A stretch of 64,000 nt of DNA from Prosapia bicincta (Eukaryota > Arthropoda > Insecta > Hemiptera > Cercopidae). The DNA is taken from assembly GCA_036971475.1 (NCBI GenBank), contig JBAIZL010000001.1, positions 208,672,841 to 208,736,840 of the forward strand. Reading direction: 5' to 3'. The notes beneath the pieces are model-generated. The model did no database searches. It was not told the DNA's origin and was given only the letters and a program-made list of their open reading frames with translations. Shown here in pieces: positions 46,346 through 58,764 of this stretch. A program made the translations under genes and the position numbers. The first letter of the stretch is position 1. Each line of letters opens with the position of its first letter.

Positions 46346-46430
46346 CTGTAACCCCTAGAGAGCGCGTCCCCAGGTGGCGGATAGGGGAATGCCTTCAATG
46401 GTTCACCACCTGGACTGTTTGTGGACAAAA
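46346..46430. repeat. GC-rich repeat end next to the RNase H fragment
   Basis: CCCCAGGTGGCGGATAGGGG and a following CACCACCTGG make a short inverted repeat. It adjoins the point where the RNase H trace ends and probably belongs to another element or to the same element's junction. Confidence 0.35.
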
Positions 46431-46968
46431 TTTAACATGTAAGTATTCCTTGGCTATTTTCTAGAGTAAGTGAATTACTTTTATCGTTTTAACAAAACTA
46501 GAAAATTATAGAGCCAAGTTACGTCATGGCAGGCGATTCTTCTTGTACAACTTACAAACTAACAATTAATTTGTTAAAAATATAGAGTTGATAATTCCAA
46601 ATAATAACGTCGTACGGGGGATGTACATCGTAATAAACCACGATTGTTAGGCCTATGGTCCAGGCTTGGGCATATATTAGTAAGATTCCGAGACAAAGGT
46701 CCAACACCTCACCTTGTCAACGTTATGGCATTTTTTCAAAACAGATGACCCTGGAAACGAGTTCCGTTTTATCGTTTTCCATCCAAAACCTAGAAGCAGA
46801 GAAATACCTGAGACCGCTGACTTGACACCACACGTAGACTAATATGTTTCGATAACTGGGATGTGTGTGTTCAGGAAACGAAATGTGTCGAAACGCTTAC
46901 AAACTGAAGAATGATACGTTTAAGTTCAAGAAATGTTAAAAGGGCACCTAAGAAGGTAACGACATCCT

Positions 46969-47025
<57 letters not shown>

Positions 47026-47954
47026 GTATATTGTCTAAGGCGCCTCATCGTATAACTGTGTACCATAAATCATGCGTGAAATAGAGTCACTTAAAAAATA
47101 ATTTTCTTTCCAGATAACGGTTATTTCCGATCCTCAGAGAAACGTGATCTGTGAAATATAAACTATAATAAGGAGAAAGATGAATAAAATTCATTACAAA
47201 GTATCTAAATTTATAGATTTAAATTTTATAGTTATAAGGTTTCTTGTTACAATTCTGCAAAGCATAACTAAATAACATTTTATCAAAAACGTTTCATTCA
47301 ATGTGCAAATGTAATTCGTACTATAACACAAAACCTTCCAATGTTTGATAAAAGCTGGACGATTTTCCTTCAGAACAAAACTGTTTTAACGACCTCCTCA
47401 GAGAGTAGTTCAGGAAACTAAGGGGCAGATTATATGTATAGTAAAAGAGGGGCTCGAAGTAGCTTTGAAACACGACGCCGGAAGAATAGTTTGAGGAATC
47501 TCTAGTTCTGCAAACTGGGATGTTAGCGGGAACACGTTACAAAGAGTGAGAATATTGTTCCTTTAAGATTATTAGGTAAAGTGTTCCTAATACGCGAGCT
47601 GAAAGATAAGGACAGTTCTTAAAACTATTCAAGGAATATAGAGTAAACTATTAAAAATATATTATACCCAGTCTTGTAGTCCACGAGCTTAATATTATTA
47701 GAAAATGGTTAGGATTAAACGGTTACTTGAATATTATTTGGCGTCGATTTTATTTGTTAGTAAAATCAATTATTGTAAGGACGCAAGAATAAACAGATGT
47801 GGTGGCGTTAATTGATGTTTAAATATCGCAAGCCATTGCATAACATAACAGTAAATGTTGGGGCCTGAGTTACCCATAATTCGTTCTAGATAGTCCTAAG
47901 AGAAATTGTCCAACATGAGTTTATATACACGGTACTACGCTACTTCGCGCAGGG
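46431..47954. other. Unassigned sequence with (AT)n at 46971-47024
   Basis: Apart from the AT microsatellite at 46971-47024 I see no gene or repeat that I can support. Confidence 0.5.
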
Positions 47955-48179
47955 CTAAGAAATAGGAATCTCTAAACTGTTCTTTGCGTGAAACCCTCCT
48001 TTAAAATGTTCTAAATTGATCAAACGTTTAAAATTACGAAGCCAAATTGTGTCGCTTCGCATATGCCACTAAACTAAAACCTCTTATATGGTAATTAACA
48101 GAGCTGTGTACAATTTTCCTTTAAACTCAAGTAAATTAGTTTTATTAAATTATTGCTAAACAATGACAGCCCATATACT
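47955..48179. repeat. Shared 5' flank of the 44-bp minisatellite, copy 1
   Basis: Starts CTAAGAAATAGGAATC and matches 62945-63162 over its whole length, including GTGAAACCCTCCTTTAAAATGT, a 6-bp CGAAGC/GCTTCG stem and TTAACAGAGCTGTGTACAAT. A partial third copy of its right half lies at 49561-49640. It looks like the body of an interspersed element to which the minisatellite belongs. Confidence 0.8.
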
Positions 48180-49279
48180 TATATGTCTACTTCACCTATA
48201 TGTATATGTACAACCTTGTTTATAGACCACTTACTTCACCTATAAGTATATGTACAACCTTGTTTATAGACCACTTACTTCACCTATAAGTATATGTACA
48301 ACCTTGTATATAGACTACTTACTTTACCTATAAGTATATGTACAACCTTGTTTATAGACCACTTACTTCACCTATAAGTATATGTACAACCTTGTTTATA
48401 GACCACTTACTTCACCTATAAGTATATGTACAACCTTGTTTATAGACCACTTACTTTACCTATAAGTATATGTACAACCTCGTTTATAGACCACTTACTT
48501 TAAGTATATGTACAACCTTGTTTATAGACCACTTACTTTACCTATAATTATATGTACAACCTTGTTTATAGGCCACTTACTTCACCTATAAGTATATGTA
48601 CAACCTTGTTTATAGACCACTTACTTTACCTATAAGTATATGTTCAGCCTTGTTTATAGACCACTTACTTCACCTTGTTTATAGATAACCTACTTTACCT
48701 ATAAGTATATGTACAAACTTTTTTATAGACCACTTACTTTACCTATAAGTATATGTACAACCTTGTTTATAGACCACTTACTTTACCTATAAGTATATGT
48801 ACAACCTTGTTTATAGACCACATACTTTACCTATAAGTATATGTACAACCTTGTTTATAGACCACATACTTTACCTATAAGTATATGTACAACCTTGTTT
48901 ATAGACAACCTACTTTACCTATAAGTATATGTAACCCTTTTTTATAGACCACTTACTTTACCTATAACTATATGTACAACCTTGTTTATAGACCACTTAC
49001 TTTACCTATAAGTATATGAACAACCTTATGTATAGACAGCCTACTTTACCTATAAGTATATGTACAACCTTGTTTATAGACCACTTACTTCACCTAAAAG
49101 TATATGAACAACCTTATGTATAGACAGCCTACTTTACCTATAAGTATATGTACAACCTTGTTTATAGACAACCTACTTTACCTATAAGTATATGTACAAC
49201 CTTGTTTATAGACCACTTACTTTATCTATAAGTATATGTACAACCTTGTTTATAGACCACTTACTTTACCTATAAGTAA
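48180..49279. repeat. 44-bp minisatellite array 1, about 25 copies
   Basis: Unit contains CCTATAAGTATATGTACAAC followed by CTTGTTTATAGACCACTTACTT. Copies vary at a few positions. A minority near 49020-49130 carry the CTTATGTATAGAC variant that dominates array 2. Some units are shortened (near 48495 and 48675). There are no unique spacers. Confidence 0.97.
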
Positions 49280-49339
49280 AAATCCTTATATGGTATAAAC
49301 AGAATAAATGTACACAACTCACGCTTTTAAATATTTAAT

Positions 49340-49465
49340 TAGATACCAGTTTCAATGACTTTGTCGTCATCATCAGTGATACTACCACAAACATATAACA
49401 TTAACTCAAGAAATATGCTTGGCTTCATCATTGATGATGAGGACCTAAGTCATTGAAACGCGAAT
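49340..49465. repeat. Hammerhead-like inverted repeat relic
   Basis: TTTCAATGACTTTGTCGTCATCATCAGTG (49350 onwards) is opposed by CATTGATGATGAGGACCTAAGTCATTGAAAC (about 49430-49460). On the minus strand the first arm contains CUGAUGA, a UGAC/GUCA stem and GAAA, but I could not close stem I. Probably another PLE-type terminal foldback, degenerate. Confidence 0.4.
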
Positions 49466-49560
49466 GAAGTGTTATAATTGTGTGTTTTGTATATTTATTG
49501 TGTTTAAAACCTTAACTCACAAGCCAGCTCGAATATTATCTATTTTTATCTCTTATATTG

Positions 49561-49640
49561 AAATTAACAGAGCTGTATACTATTTTCTCTCAAATCCAAA
49601 GAAATTAGTTTTATTAAATTATTGTAAAACAATGACGACC
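49561..49640. repeat. Partial third copy of the minisatellite 5' flank
   Basis: AATTAACAGAGCTGTATAC through TTAGTTTTATTAAATTATTG matches the end of the flank at 48090-48165 and 63070-63145, but no 44-bp units follow it. Confidence 0.7.
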
Positions 49641-49689
49641 TACAGACTATACAATAACCTATGCAAGGATTAGGTGCGGGGAATATAAT

Positions 49690-49904
49690 TAGTGTATTTT
49701 GGATTTAATAGTTTTACCTTCCAAATAATGATGGGATAAAATGATTGTTATGTGTTTCACCCTTAACAAACTCATGAGTGACACTCAAGTGTAAATGTAT
49801 TCAAAGAGTGTTTCTGTGTTGTGTTGTAACTCAACAGTTTCCAACTTGGTAATTCTGACAATGGATGTCTGTGAAAAGCTTAGAGTAGATTATTTAATAT
49901 TATT

Positions 49905-49936
<32 letters not shown>

Positions 49937-52010
49937 CTTTCCAAAATCGGTAATTCAAATAATTAATACAGTAATAAATATACTTTGGTTTCCATGACAA
50001 TTTCAGAAACCTTTACGCTTTAAATATATATAAACAACGACTTGGCGAAATTGAAAATCTTTATGAAAAACGTTTTTTTTAAAAAAAAACATCTCCATAC
50101 CCTATTTTAAATTATTTTTCAAAAGCCTCTTTTCAATTTTTTTTAATTAAGTACATTTTTTTTTCTCTCTTCCAACTGTAGGTTACAGCAAGACGGGCGG
50201 TATCGAAAGGCCATTTCAAATTAACTCCATTTGAATATAAAAGAAATATTTCCCTTCTTTACTCCTGTCGGCGGATATTGAAGTTAGTAATGGTTCTGTT
50301 TTCATTACCCAAAATCTGTTTTGTGACGCATATTCATATGTAAGTCATATGTTCTAGTACCGCAATTAAAAAACCAACGTGAAATGCTCGTTATGTTCCC
50401 TGAAATACATAAATTTGAAAAAAAATATTTTGTTTGAACTGTTGGTAGAATATTTATATTTAAATGTGTAACATGTGTAAATAAACAAAGACAAGTAATG
50501 CGTGCTGTGTAAAGGGAAACAGAAACAATTACACTTAATTGCAAAAGAATTTTGAAAGTGATAAAAGTGATAATAGTGATAAGGCTGCAACACTGATAAC
50601 GAAACCAAACCAAGAGATAATACTTATAGAGTTGTAAATAGGGCAAGTGAGAAAATGCTCATAATATATGGGAAAGTTATAAGATCGAAGAGAAACATAT
50701 CCCGAAATATGGAATAAAGGTTGATAGGGAAAAGAGAAGAGAAAGATCAATGGATTAGAAGAAAGAGACTTTAAAAGAGAGAATATAAGGAGATGGAGAC
50801 TAGAAGGATAAAATCACGAAGAGAACTGTTACATTAGCACAAGAGACTTCCTGGCTATAAGCAGGTTTAGGTATCTATGAGACTAGTCCTGGAGACGTTT
50901 TTATGCCCCCTGATGATTCTCTCCACAGAAAATATTCTGGAGCCTATAACAGCCTTGACCTTTACGTGTGTTCTTGTCATCATAGTTCTTTTTCATATGT
51001 AAATAGAGAGCGCTTAGTCTTACTATTAATGCTCACAAAGTTATTTCAACGTGTTGTCATATTAAAGTTAATCAAATTACAGAATCTCACAATACTGTAT
51101 AAGGGAAATATTAAGGCATTATTCGTTGTATTCATAGTACAGGAAAGTGATTTGAATACGTTTAGAAAATACACATGGCCATCTCTTAATCTACAGGAAG
51201 CAAGAAAAAAGTGTTGAGAACATTTTATTTTTAATACGATATTACAGAATATGTTTTATATTATAATAATATCCCCCTGTGTGAGTATTCCATCAAGAGA
51301 ATTGTGGTTATTATAACAAGGAAATTATCCATTTGGTTTGAGGACGTCGAGATGGAAAATTACTCCGTAATGTAAAGCCGAAAACACACAGTGACGAAAG
51401 GCTCCGAGATATGTAAATACAAACGGCCTTATTTAATATCGACTCACAAACGCTTCCAGCATTTAATATACTGCATAAAGAGAGAAGCGAACTCACAAGA
51501 ACGTCCCATGCCTTTCTTTCAAAGATACAGTTAACACATAAATATCCTAGCTTGTCGAAGTACAAAGAAAGAACTCTTCGGGCGAAGCGATATTGCCAAA
51601 AGTTTGAATTTATTGCTTCGGGAGTTTTAATGAATTCCTTACAAAAGCTTTAGGAGTTTCCTGCGATCAATTAACCTTTATACGGTCTTGATAGTCTACA
51701 GGAGAGCTGGTTTTCGCCAACTAATATGTTTTAGTTTTTATTTAGAAGTTCATAAAATAATAACTTATAATTTAATTATAAATTTTGATTTATTACATTA
51801 TATTTCGTTTAGTTTTTATGAGTATGATTAGCAACGGAATGTCAATGGTTGCTATGAGAGAAGAAAATTCAATTGAATTTGTAGTGTGCAATCAGATGTT
51901 TCGTTACTTGCTATGACAAAATCGATTCAGTTTATGACGTAATTATTTGAGCCCATACTGTCTAGAAAAACTGGTATAAACTTGGAATTAAAAATTAGTT
52001 TATGAAGTTT
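49690..52010. other. Unassigned sequence with (GT)13 at 49911-49936
   Basis: Several overlapping minus-strand frames at 50305-50750 and single frames at 50903-51217 and 51311-51565 lack any domain that I recognise. They are too short and unsupported to call. Confidence 0.4.
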
Positions 52011-52016
52011 CAACAC

Positions 52017-52149
52017 AACACACACACAATCTCACATTCACTCATACACACACACACACACACACACACACCAACACACACACACACACACACACGCGCT
52101 CAACCACACACACGAACGCACGCGTAAGCACACGTGCCACGCACACACA

Positions 52150-52183
<34 letters not shown>

Positions 52184-52190
52184 TTACGTT
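52017..52190. repeat. (CA)n and (CT)n microsatellite block
   Basis: Interrupted CA repeat, then a short CT run, then CA again. It abuts the 5' truncation point of the PLE fragment that follows. Confidence 0.95.
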
Positions 52191-52231
52191 ACACATTACA
52201 CATTAACTAAAGAATTGAAAGCTGCAAATTT

Positions 52232-52917
52232 GTGTTGGTTACAATGGTTAGATTCGTTTGGAATAAGTTGATTAATATTCCTTTGAGTAAAAGACGTTTT
52301 GATATTGAATTAGAACATATTAAAAGTACAGCTGAATTTAATGGTTATGAACGTAAAATTATTGATAATATCCTTAGGAAGCAAAAGATTAGGATTTTTC
52401 AGAATAAATTAATAACATTACCTTTGGAAACTAAAGAAGAAAGCCGGTTTGTTAGTTTACCTTTTCACAAAGTTTTAACCAAAGGGCTGGAGGGAATTTT
52501 TAAGAATGTTAAATTGAGAGTTGCGTATAAAAATCATAATATCCTTAAAAATTTATTAGGTAATGCAAAAGATAAAGTAGAAACACTTGATTAATCAGGG
52601 ATTTACCAAGTTAATTGTAAGGATTGTGATAAAATGTATATTGGGTAGACAAGACGAAAAGTAATAACTAGATTTAAGGAACATATTAGGGATATTAAAT
52701 ACCAAAGATCTGATAAGTCTAGTATTGCTGCCCATATTTTAGAGACCAATCACAATCTAGATGTTAATAATGTCAAGTTAATTAAGAATGTTAGAACTAA
52801 TAAGTTATTAAATAGTTTTGAAAGTTTAAAAATTAGTAAACATAAACCTGAGAATTTATTAAATTCTGATAGAGGTCCTATTCCTAATTCAATTTTATAT
52901 TCATTTGGTAAATAGGA
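52232..52917 (+). pseudogene. Penelope-like GIY-YIG fragment with two in-frame stops
   Basis: One continuous frame. The linker (IPLSKRRFDIELEHIKSTAE, IIDNILRKQKIR) resembles the region between RT and endonuclease in PLEs. A TAA at 52592-52594 falls just before SGIYQVNCKDC. A TAG replaces a residue right after MYIG. Then RKVITRFKEH, AAHILETNH and a C-terminal YSFGK with a final stop at 52915-52917. The CxxC pair, the GIY-YIG tyrosines, an Arg and the EH are in place. Only the two stops break the frame, so the copy is not very old. The RT domain is absent. The first 120 codons alone are open. Confidence 0.85.
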
Positions 52918-53149
52918 TTATGATTTTTATATTAAATTTTGTGTTGGTTATAATTTCAAAAAACAATTTTAATTATATTTTATATATATTTTTTATTGTA
53001 TTTCTAATTTATATTTTAGTACGTTGACGTTAGATATCTTGCTTTCACTCGATGGGCGTGGCTACGCCTTGTTTAACAGGTGGAGCCGCAGCGGTCGGAG
53101 TGGGAGTGACTAGTTCTGTAGATTATAAATAAGGTATTTTTCTAATCAG

Positions 53150-53194
53150 TCCCTCTGAGGATGGTTACTTTGTAACTGAAATGTACATTAGGGT
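53150..53194 (+). ncRNA. Canonical hammerhead ribozyme in PLE 3' region
   Basis: Stem I CCCU/AGGG, core CUGAGGA (position 7 may be any base), U, stem II GUUAC/GUAAC plus a flanking G-U with a UUU loop, GAAA, stem III AUG/CAU with a UA loop, U at the cleavage position. It lies downstream of the ORF, where PLE hammerheads are expected. Confidence 0.65.
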
Positions 53195-53244
53195 AAATTA
53201 AAGAAAGTTTGTGGTTAAGAGGTTTTTGTGTATTTATTATTAAA

Positions 53245-55930
53245 TTCAACCACAGTATATTCCTAATAAATAGTAAGAAATAATTTAGTTACATTTTAAC
53301 ATGAAAGTAGAGAATGAAATGTGGTAGAACAAAATTAGACAAAGAAAATTCAAAAAGAACAGAACAGAATCTGTTTGCCATTGGAAGTGAGATTATTCCG
53401 GGAAAAAAATTTTTTTCTTGCAATTATTTTGATACAATTTTAATTAAAAACGAGAAATTTAAGAGAAAGAAGGATTTTGAAAGAAAAGCAAAAGGTTTAA
53501 GACGAATTGTTTCTTTGTTTTTCAATTTTTTTTAATATAAATATTATTTCTTTTAAATTAACAATGGTATAAAGCAAATTATATAACAAAGAGATATAGA
53601 GCTCATAAGTACAACTAGCAGAAGTTAAGAATTTTTTTGTGTTTTCAGTTTGAATCTGTACTATTTGCAACAAGTAATACAGTGTTGTATTGTGATCATT
53701 AACTTATATTTCTACAAAGCCATTTTTTAAGATACTCAAGAATAACAGTTTTTATTGATATGTTTTTGAGTAGGTGTAACTGTTATTTATTTTAGTCATT
53801 TTATTCAAATTAATTCCAGTTTTCTACAAAACCTGTGATTATTAATAATCATTTAAATTGATTTTCTGCGGGAAACAGAAATTCAATCACTATAAAGAGG
53901 ATATTAAGAACCCTAAATGAAGTCATGTTCTAAATCCATATTTTAAGTATATATAGGGGAAAATAATTATTTTAAATCAAGTTGTAATTCATCGTTAGAT
54001 TTTAACAGCTAGAAGGTGTGGAAGTACCACAGGGGGATCTTTAATATTTTTAAAGTAAACACAGTATAATCATACATTTTATATAATCCTAATTTAGTTA
54101 AATTTAATATTTAAAAACACATTATCGATTTCAAACCTAGCTTAGGTCATGTAAACTATTCAGTTTGTTAACCAAATAGGCTTAGTATTAGGATCAAAGG
54201 ATGTTGAATAATTTAAAATTTACATTTTAATATAGCCCTTAATTTTACAACAGGTAGAAACAGTAGACAAATCAGACTGTCTTTGATAAATATTGGTGCA
54301 GATATATTTCTCGTTTCACGCTTTAAAAGACATTTACTCATGCTAAAGAGTTGTTTAAAATTTTGTTGGAAGCTGTTGACAAAATTAAAATAATAGAGTG
54401 TCAGCGAAAAGAGCTCCTTTGTATTCCCCCTTAATTAATTACTTGGCTTTAAGGCTCCGAAAAATTTATGCTGCCGTTTTTTACCTTGAAACGATTCGTT
54501 AGGCAAATTGAATATTTAGACTTGGAGTCATCAACTGTAAAGACACATTAATTTCATTTTACGCCTGGATTAAATGATTTGTCTTTTAGTATAAAGGTAT
54601 GTTTTCAGTTTAATAATTATGTTCATTGGGAAATTGAATTTAAAATTCAAAAAGTTTGAACTTAGCTTTTCTTGCTTTACATTTTCCCCGAAAGTTAATT
54701 CTGAAATTTAAATCTTTCTTTAACCCATAAATTACCTAATTCTTCAAATTTAATAAAGTCTATTGAACTTGGTATAGCAACTGTAACATCTTTAAATTAA
54801 TTTATATCTTTAGCTTAACCACTTCCGATTATACTTAATATTCAACACTTATATACTATTTATAAAAGTATTTCAAACTATTATAATATTTATAACTTTA
54901 AAGATAATTAAAAAAACCTCAACTATATGATATAAAATATTAATAGTTTTGTGTTGAAAGATAAATGAAGTAAATTAAATCAAACATATTGAAAATGACA
55001 AACGTTTTAGTTTATATAAAACTAAATAATAAATAAACCTATAACATTCTATCTCTATATGGACGAACTACATGAATATACACTAAACATTATTTCATCG
55101 TTACTCTAAAATAAATAGTGTATTTAAATGTCAGGGCATTCTTTTTAAAAAATCTATTTTTCCCTAAGAAATATAAATATTTACATAGAGTATCTAAGAA
55201 AACAATTAGTTACAAATAATTATATCCACTTCAACTATTACTCTCGTTTTCTATTTAGATGTGTTATTATGTAGCAGAGTTTATTAAATGCATCCTGAGC
55301 CCTGGATGTCAGCGATCAATAAAGTTAAATAGCGCAGTTGTTTAGTTATACAAATTTTGTATTGTTTAGCAATGATCATTATTCATTATCTTCACTCCCT
55401 CAAATTCCAGGTGAACACCTGACTCACACAATGTAGGGTTCAGACTGTATCTGTTTTCCTTTAAACGTCTAGACAGAGAGATTCTTATGTATATTATAAC
55501 CGAACAACCTATGTAAGAACTTCCAATGCTAACTTTCTTTTAATTCCATCGTTACCGACATACAAAAGGTATGTTTCAAGTTCTTTTGAAGAGTACAAAG
55601 TTTTGTATGAACAACTGAAACTTTTACCTGACCAAAGAAGGAGGTCGACTTTAATAACTAGTGCTTTAACAACAATGTTCCTCTATTGTTACATCCTTAG
55701 AGAAGAAAGAGGGTTTCGTGCACATCTTGTTACAGTCGTGGTTATTAAAAATGTTAGTTCGTGGTTAGAAAAAATTCTTTAAATAGATATTTGCAATCTT
55801 CAGCAAATGTGGTGAATAAAGACTCCAGTGGTGAGCATCATTACTTTTACAAGGCACATTCGGCAAAACCTCTTCTGTTCTAACAGATTCGATTCTCTTT
55901 TTTTATATTCATAATATATTTAAAGCTAAG
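53245..55930. other. AT-rich sequence, nothing recognised
   Basis: A Lys-rich 73-codon frame at 53314-53535 is low complexity. No supported gene. Confidence 0.5.
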
Positions 55931-55937
55931 CATCATG

Positions 55938-56297
55938 TCAGACTGACCAGTAAATCATGGAGAGTTGTTCCTCAGGTCTGAGCCCTTCCACCTGTTGTCT
56001 GACATGTTCCAGAGCAGGGCATGCTTGTAGATGGCCTGCATCAAAAAGACTGAAGGAGCACAGATGGCACTCAGGGCTGTCCAGGATACCTATACGGTGG
56101 AGGTGAGCAGGCAGGAGGTCATGTCCGGTGAGGGTGCGGGACGCTGGTACAGCTATGAAGCGGTCAGGATAGTAGTCCGTTCCGGATTTTGATAGTGTCT
56201 CAAAATCCTTCCCTTGGGGGAGTGACGTTGATCGCCTGCTCATTGTGCTCCCTGCGTAATCTAAACGATCAACAATAGGTGCGCCTAAAACGCGCTA
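55938..56297 (-). pseudogene. Second non-LTR retrotransposon C-terminus (post-RNase H Cys/His motif)
   Basis: The frame reads from about 56297 through ADRLDYAGST-like sequence (in this copy VDRLDYAGST), then DRFIAVPASRTLTGHDLLPA, HLHRIGILDSPECHLC and DAGHLQACPALE, and stops at 55938. TGHD, HRIGI, CxxC, then H and C is the standard layout after RNase H in several arthropod non-LTR families. The frame is open for 101 codons from its first ATG. There is no RT upstream, so it is a 5'-truncated insertion. It is a different family from the fragment at 45917-46345. Confidence 0.75.
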
Positions 56298-56299
56298 CA

Positions 56300-57110
56300 T
56301 TAGTTTTATTATGAGGAGATATCGAAGAAACCTAGACAAATTACATATTTAAATTTGCTCAAAAATGGATAACTTTGTAGTACAATATATATATATATAT
56401 ATATATACATTTTTTAATTTTTTCTTTATAAATTGAAAATAGAACCAATTCGGTGTATGTTCTAAACGATCAAATAATATTATAAAACGATTCATGTGTT
56501 AATTAAAGAACCCATGGCTCGTTTAAAAAAAGCTCAAATGCATCTTCTAAACTATTTTCACAGTACCATTGTTTATAAACATTTTCTTCCATTTTAACAC
56601 GTCACCACGAGTATAGTCACTGCATAGATTTTAAAAAGTCCACCTCGATAGCAGTTATCCGACAGTGTTTGCTCTAGAGACTCTGCAATATCGGTCTTGT
56701 CAAATAATTTATTATCGGCAATGTCTGTGTTATTCATGGCCTCCGGGACAATATTTTCATATTTATTGCCTGTTTCGATTAACATTATTGGCTCGCATCG
56801 TATTGCTCCAGATTTTGTTATTAGTTTTATACCAATACAATAACTTTCAGTAAACCAGTGTCATGTTTTATTACTAATTATAGACGGAAAAACCCCAACA
56901 TTTGTTAATGAGACTCAACCGCAAATGTAGAATAAAAATAGTTTTATATATTGCTAGATTTCCACAATTGTTCTCTTCTTCTGTAAATGAATGGCTTTAT
57001 TTCTGTACAAATACAATTTCAAACAATATATAAATATATTACACTATCATATGATATAGTGTCATTCAGACTAATAAATCAATAAAATTTCTATAATTTA
57101 TTCCATTCTT
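56300..57110. other. AT-rich sequence with (AT)n at 56384-56406
   Basis: Short frames on both strands near 56594-56853 overlap each other and have no motif support. Confidence 0.4.
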
Positions 57111-57115
57111 GCCGT

Positions 57116-57370
57116 AACAACTGACGTCCATTTTGTAAATCCAAATGACATTAGTAAGCCATTAATAAGGGTAAACTTGACCCCCAACGGATTATGTTTA
57201 CCATCACTCTGGGAATTCTGCTTTTTTAAACTTAACAACTGACGTCCATTTTGTAAATCCAAATGACATTAGTAAGCCATTAATAAGGGTAAACTTGACC
57301 CCAACGGATTATGTTTACCATCACTAAGGGAATTCTGATTTTTAAACATAACAACTGACGTCCATTTTGT
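57116..57370. repeat. Tandem repeat of about 118 bp, 2.1 copies
   Basis: AACAACTGACGTCCATTTTG recurs at 57116, 57234 and 57350. Two nearly complete units and the start of a third. A diverged relative lies at about 58165-58230 (TTACCATCTCTAAGCGAAAT and GACAACTGTCGTCCAT). Confidence 0.9.
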
Positions 57371-57654
57371 AACGTGTAATCATTAAATTTTCGATCGGCC
57401 GTACAACTCTTTATGAATTAGGAACAAGTGATGTATTTATAATGATTCCTCCAAAGCTTCTATCGCTGCAATGTTGAGATGAAACCCCACATAGTACCAC
57501 AGTTTGAACTATACAATTCTGGCATGGAGACTAAATAATATTTGTCTCTGAGAACGAATAGTAGTTAATAGTAGAGAGGAAAATACTGAAAAACTTAAAT
57601 ATTATGTTTAATTTTACATCTTCTAAAAAAATAAGGTATAAATTAATTTATTTG

Positions 57655-57830
57655 AGGGGTGTAAAGTAGCAGGCCTCCACGTGGGCACCCTGGTTAACGC
57701 TATATCTGCTACACGGATATAGAGCCTCCGCTACACCGATCGTCTATATAGAGCCTCCATACTGGGAGTCTCAGCGTCGAATGGCCCAACAGCCACGGAC
57801 GGGCGTTGGCTAGATAAATAAATAAAAATT
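57655..57830 (+). mobile_element. Probable non-LTR or SINE 3' end
   Basis: A GC-rich segment (GTAGCAGGCCTCCACGTGGG to GGACGGGCGTTGGCTAGA) with two GATATAGAGCCTCC-type repeats, ending in a TAAATAAATAAA tail. Short-unit A-rich tails are typical of non-LTR retrotransposons and SINEs in arthropods. Family not identified. Confidence 0.5.
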
Positions 57831-57839
57831 AATTTATCT

Positions 57840-58760
57840 ACATTCATTTTAATAACAGTCTAGCTGCTATAATTGGTTTTATAAGTAATTCATTTCAAAT
57901 ATTATTACAGCAAATAACAACAAATGTCGAATTCTTTTGCGCATTTGCATTTTAATAAAATTAAATATACTTCCTTGGGAAACAAACTGACATTAATTTG
58001 AAATTTTAAAATTAATATTTATAAACAAATTGTATTCATTCTCAATATGTCCAGCTAGTACCCTTACACGGTAAATGACTTTTAATTTGTTTTGGTTTTA
58101 AATTAATTTTGGCAGCATCAGTTTCATACCACTACAGTAGGGGTGAGTTTCATTGCCGACACATCCTCTTTACCATCTCTAAGCGAAATATGAATTTTCA
58201 AGCGTGACAACTGTCGTCCATATTTTTTTCATCAGATTTTCAATTTGCCGTGAAAACCTTTAGTGATTCACAACAAATGTTTATGTTCCACTCGAATTAT
58301 ATTTATTTTGCCAATTCTACTGTTGTCCAATGATGTGATTGAACTCGACCAAAAATTGAACATTACTAAACATTGTTGGGCGTCTTCTAACAACAGTTGT
58401 TCACGAATACAGACGGTATAATAGCGTTTACGGGAAAATACAAAAAATAGCAACTTAATATTCTTTCATTTTATTCTAATTTCTTTAAACCTATTAATAA
58501 CTTACTGTATGTATCTCTCTTGTAATTGGTTTTGTATTTAATTCAATTTTTTTATTATTAAGCTAATAATAAAATTCATTACCTTCTTTTGTTCATTTGC
58601 ATTTTTATAAAATTAAATATATTTGCTTTAGGAATAAATTATCCTGGATTTGTAATTTCACAATGAATATTTATACACATTTTATTGCTTCTCATCATGT
58701 CCAGGTAGTACCTTTGAAAGGATATTAACTTTATCCCTTTATTTTGGTTTTAATGTAACT
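57840..58760. repeat. Old direct segmental duplication (units about 660 bp apart)
   Basis: 57840-58100 and 58500-58760 share ordered blocks: TGTAATTGGTTTT or TATAATTGGTTTTAT, GCATTTGCATTTTAATAAAATTAAATATA against TCATTTGCATTTTTATAAAATTAAATATA (abbreviated), AATATTTATA, TATGTCCAG.TAGTACC and TTTTGGTTTTAA. The 118-bp unit's relative at 58165 falls in the matching place, so the duplication probably covers 57230 to 58760. It predates the insertion at 57655-57830, which has no counterpart in the second unit. Confidence 0.6.
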
Positions 58761-58764
58761 TGGA

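Larger units (their letters stand above)
52220..53240 (+). mobile_element. Penelope-like element 3' part, third family
   Basis: 5'-truncated PLE containing the post-RT linker and GIY-YIG remains (to 52916), about 230 bases of 3' region that includes GGGCGTGGCTACGCC, a hammerhead at 53150-53194 and the tail TTTGTGGTTAAGAGGTTTTT. The tail matches the foldback at 23009-23257. The truncation lies next to a CA/CT microsatellite. Confidence 0.8.

Noticed and set aside
48180..49279. Direct-repeat array as a possible CRISPR
   Set aside because: The 44-bp units are contiguous with no unique spacers, and the context is eukaryotic repeat DNA.
50305..50750. Three overlapping minus-strand frames as a gene
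   Set aside because: They occupy different frames of the same stretch, are unlike any protein I know, and have no supporting signals.
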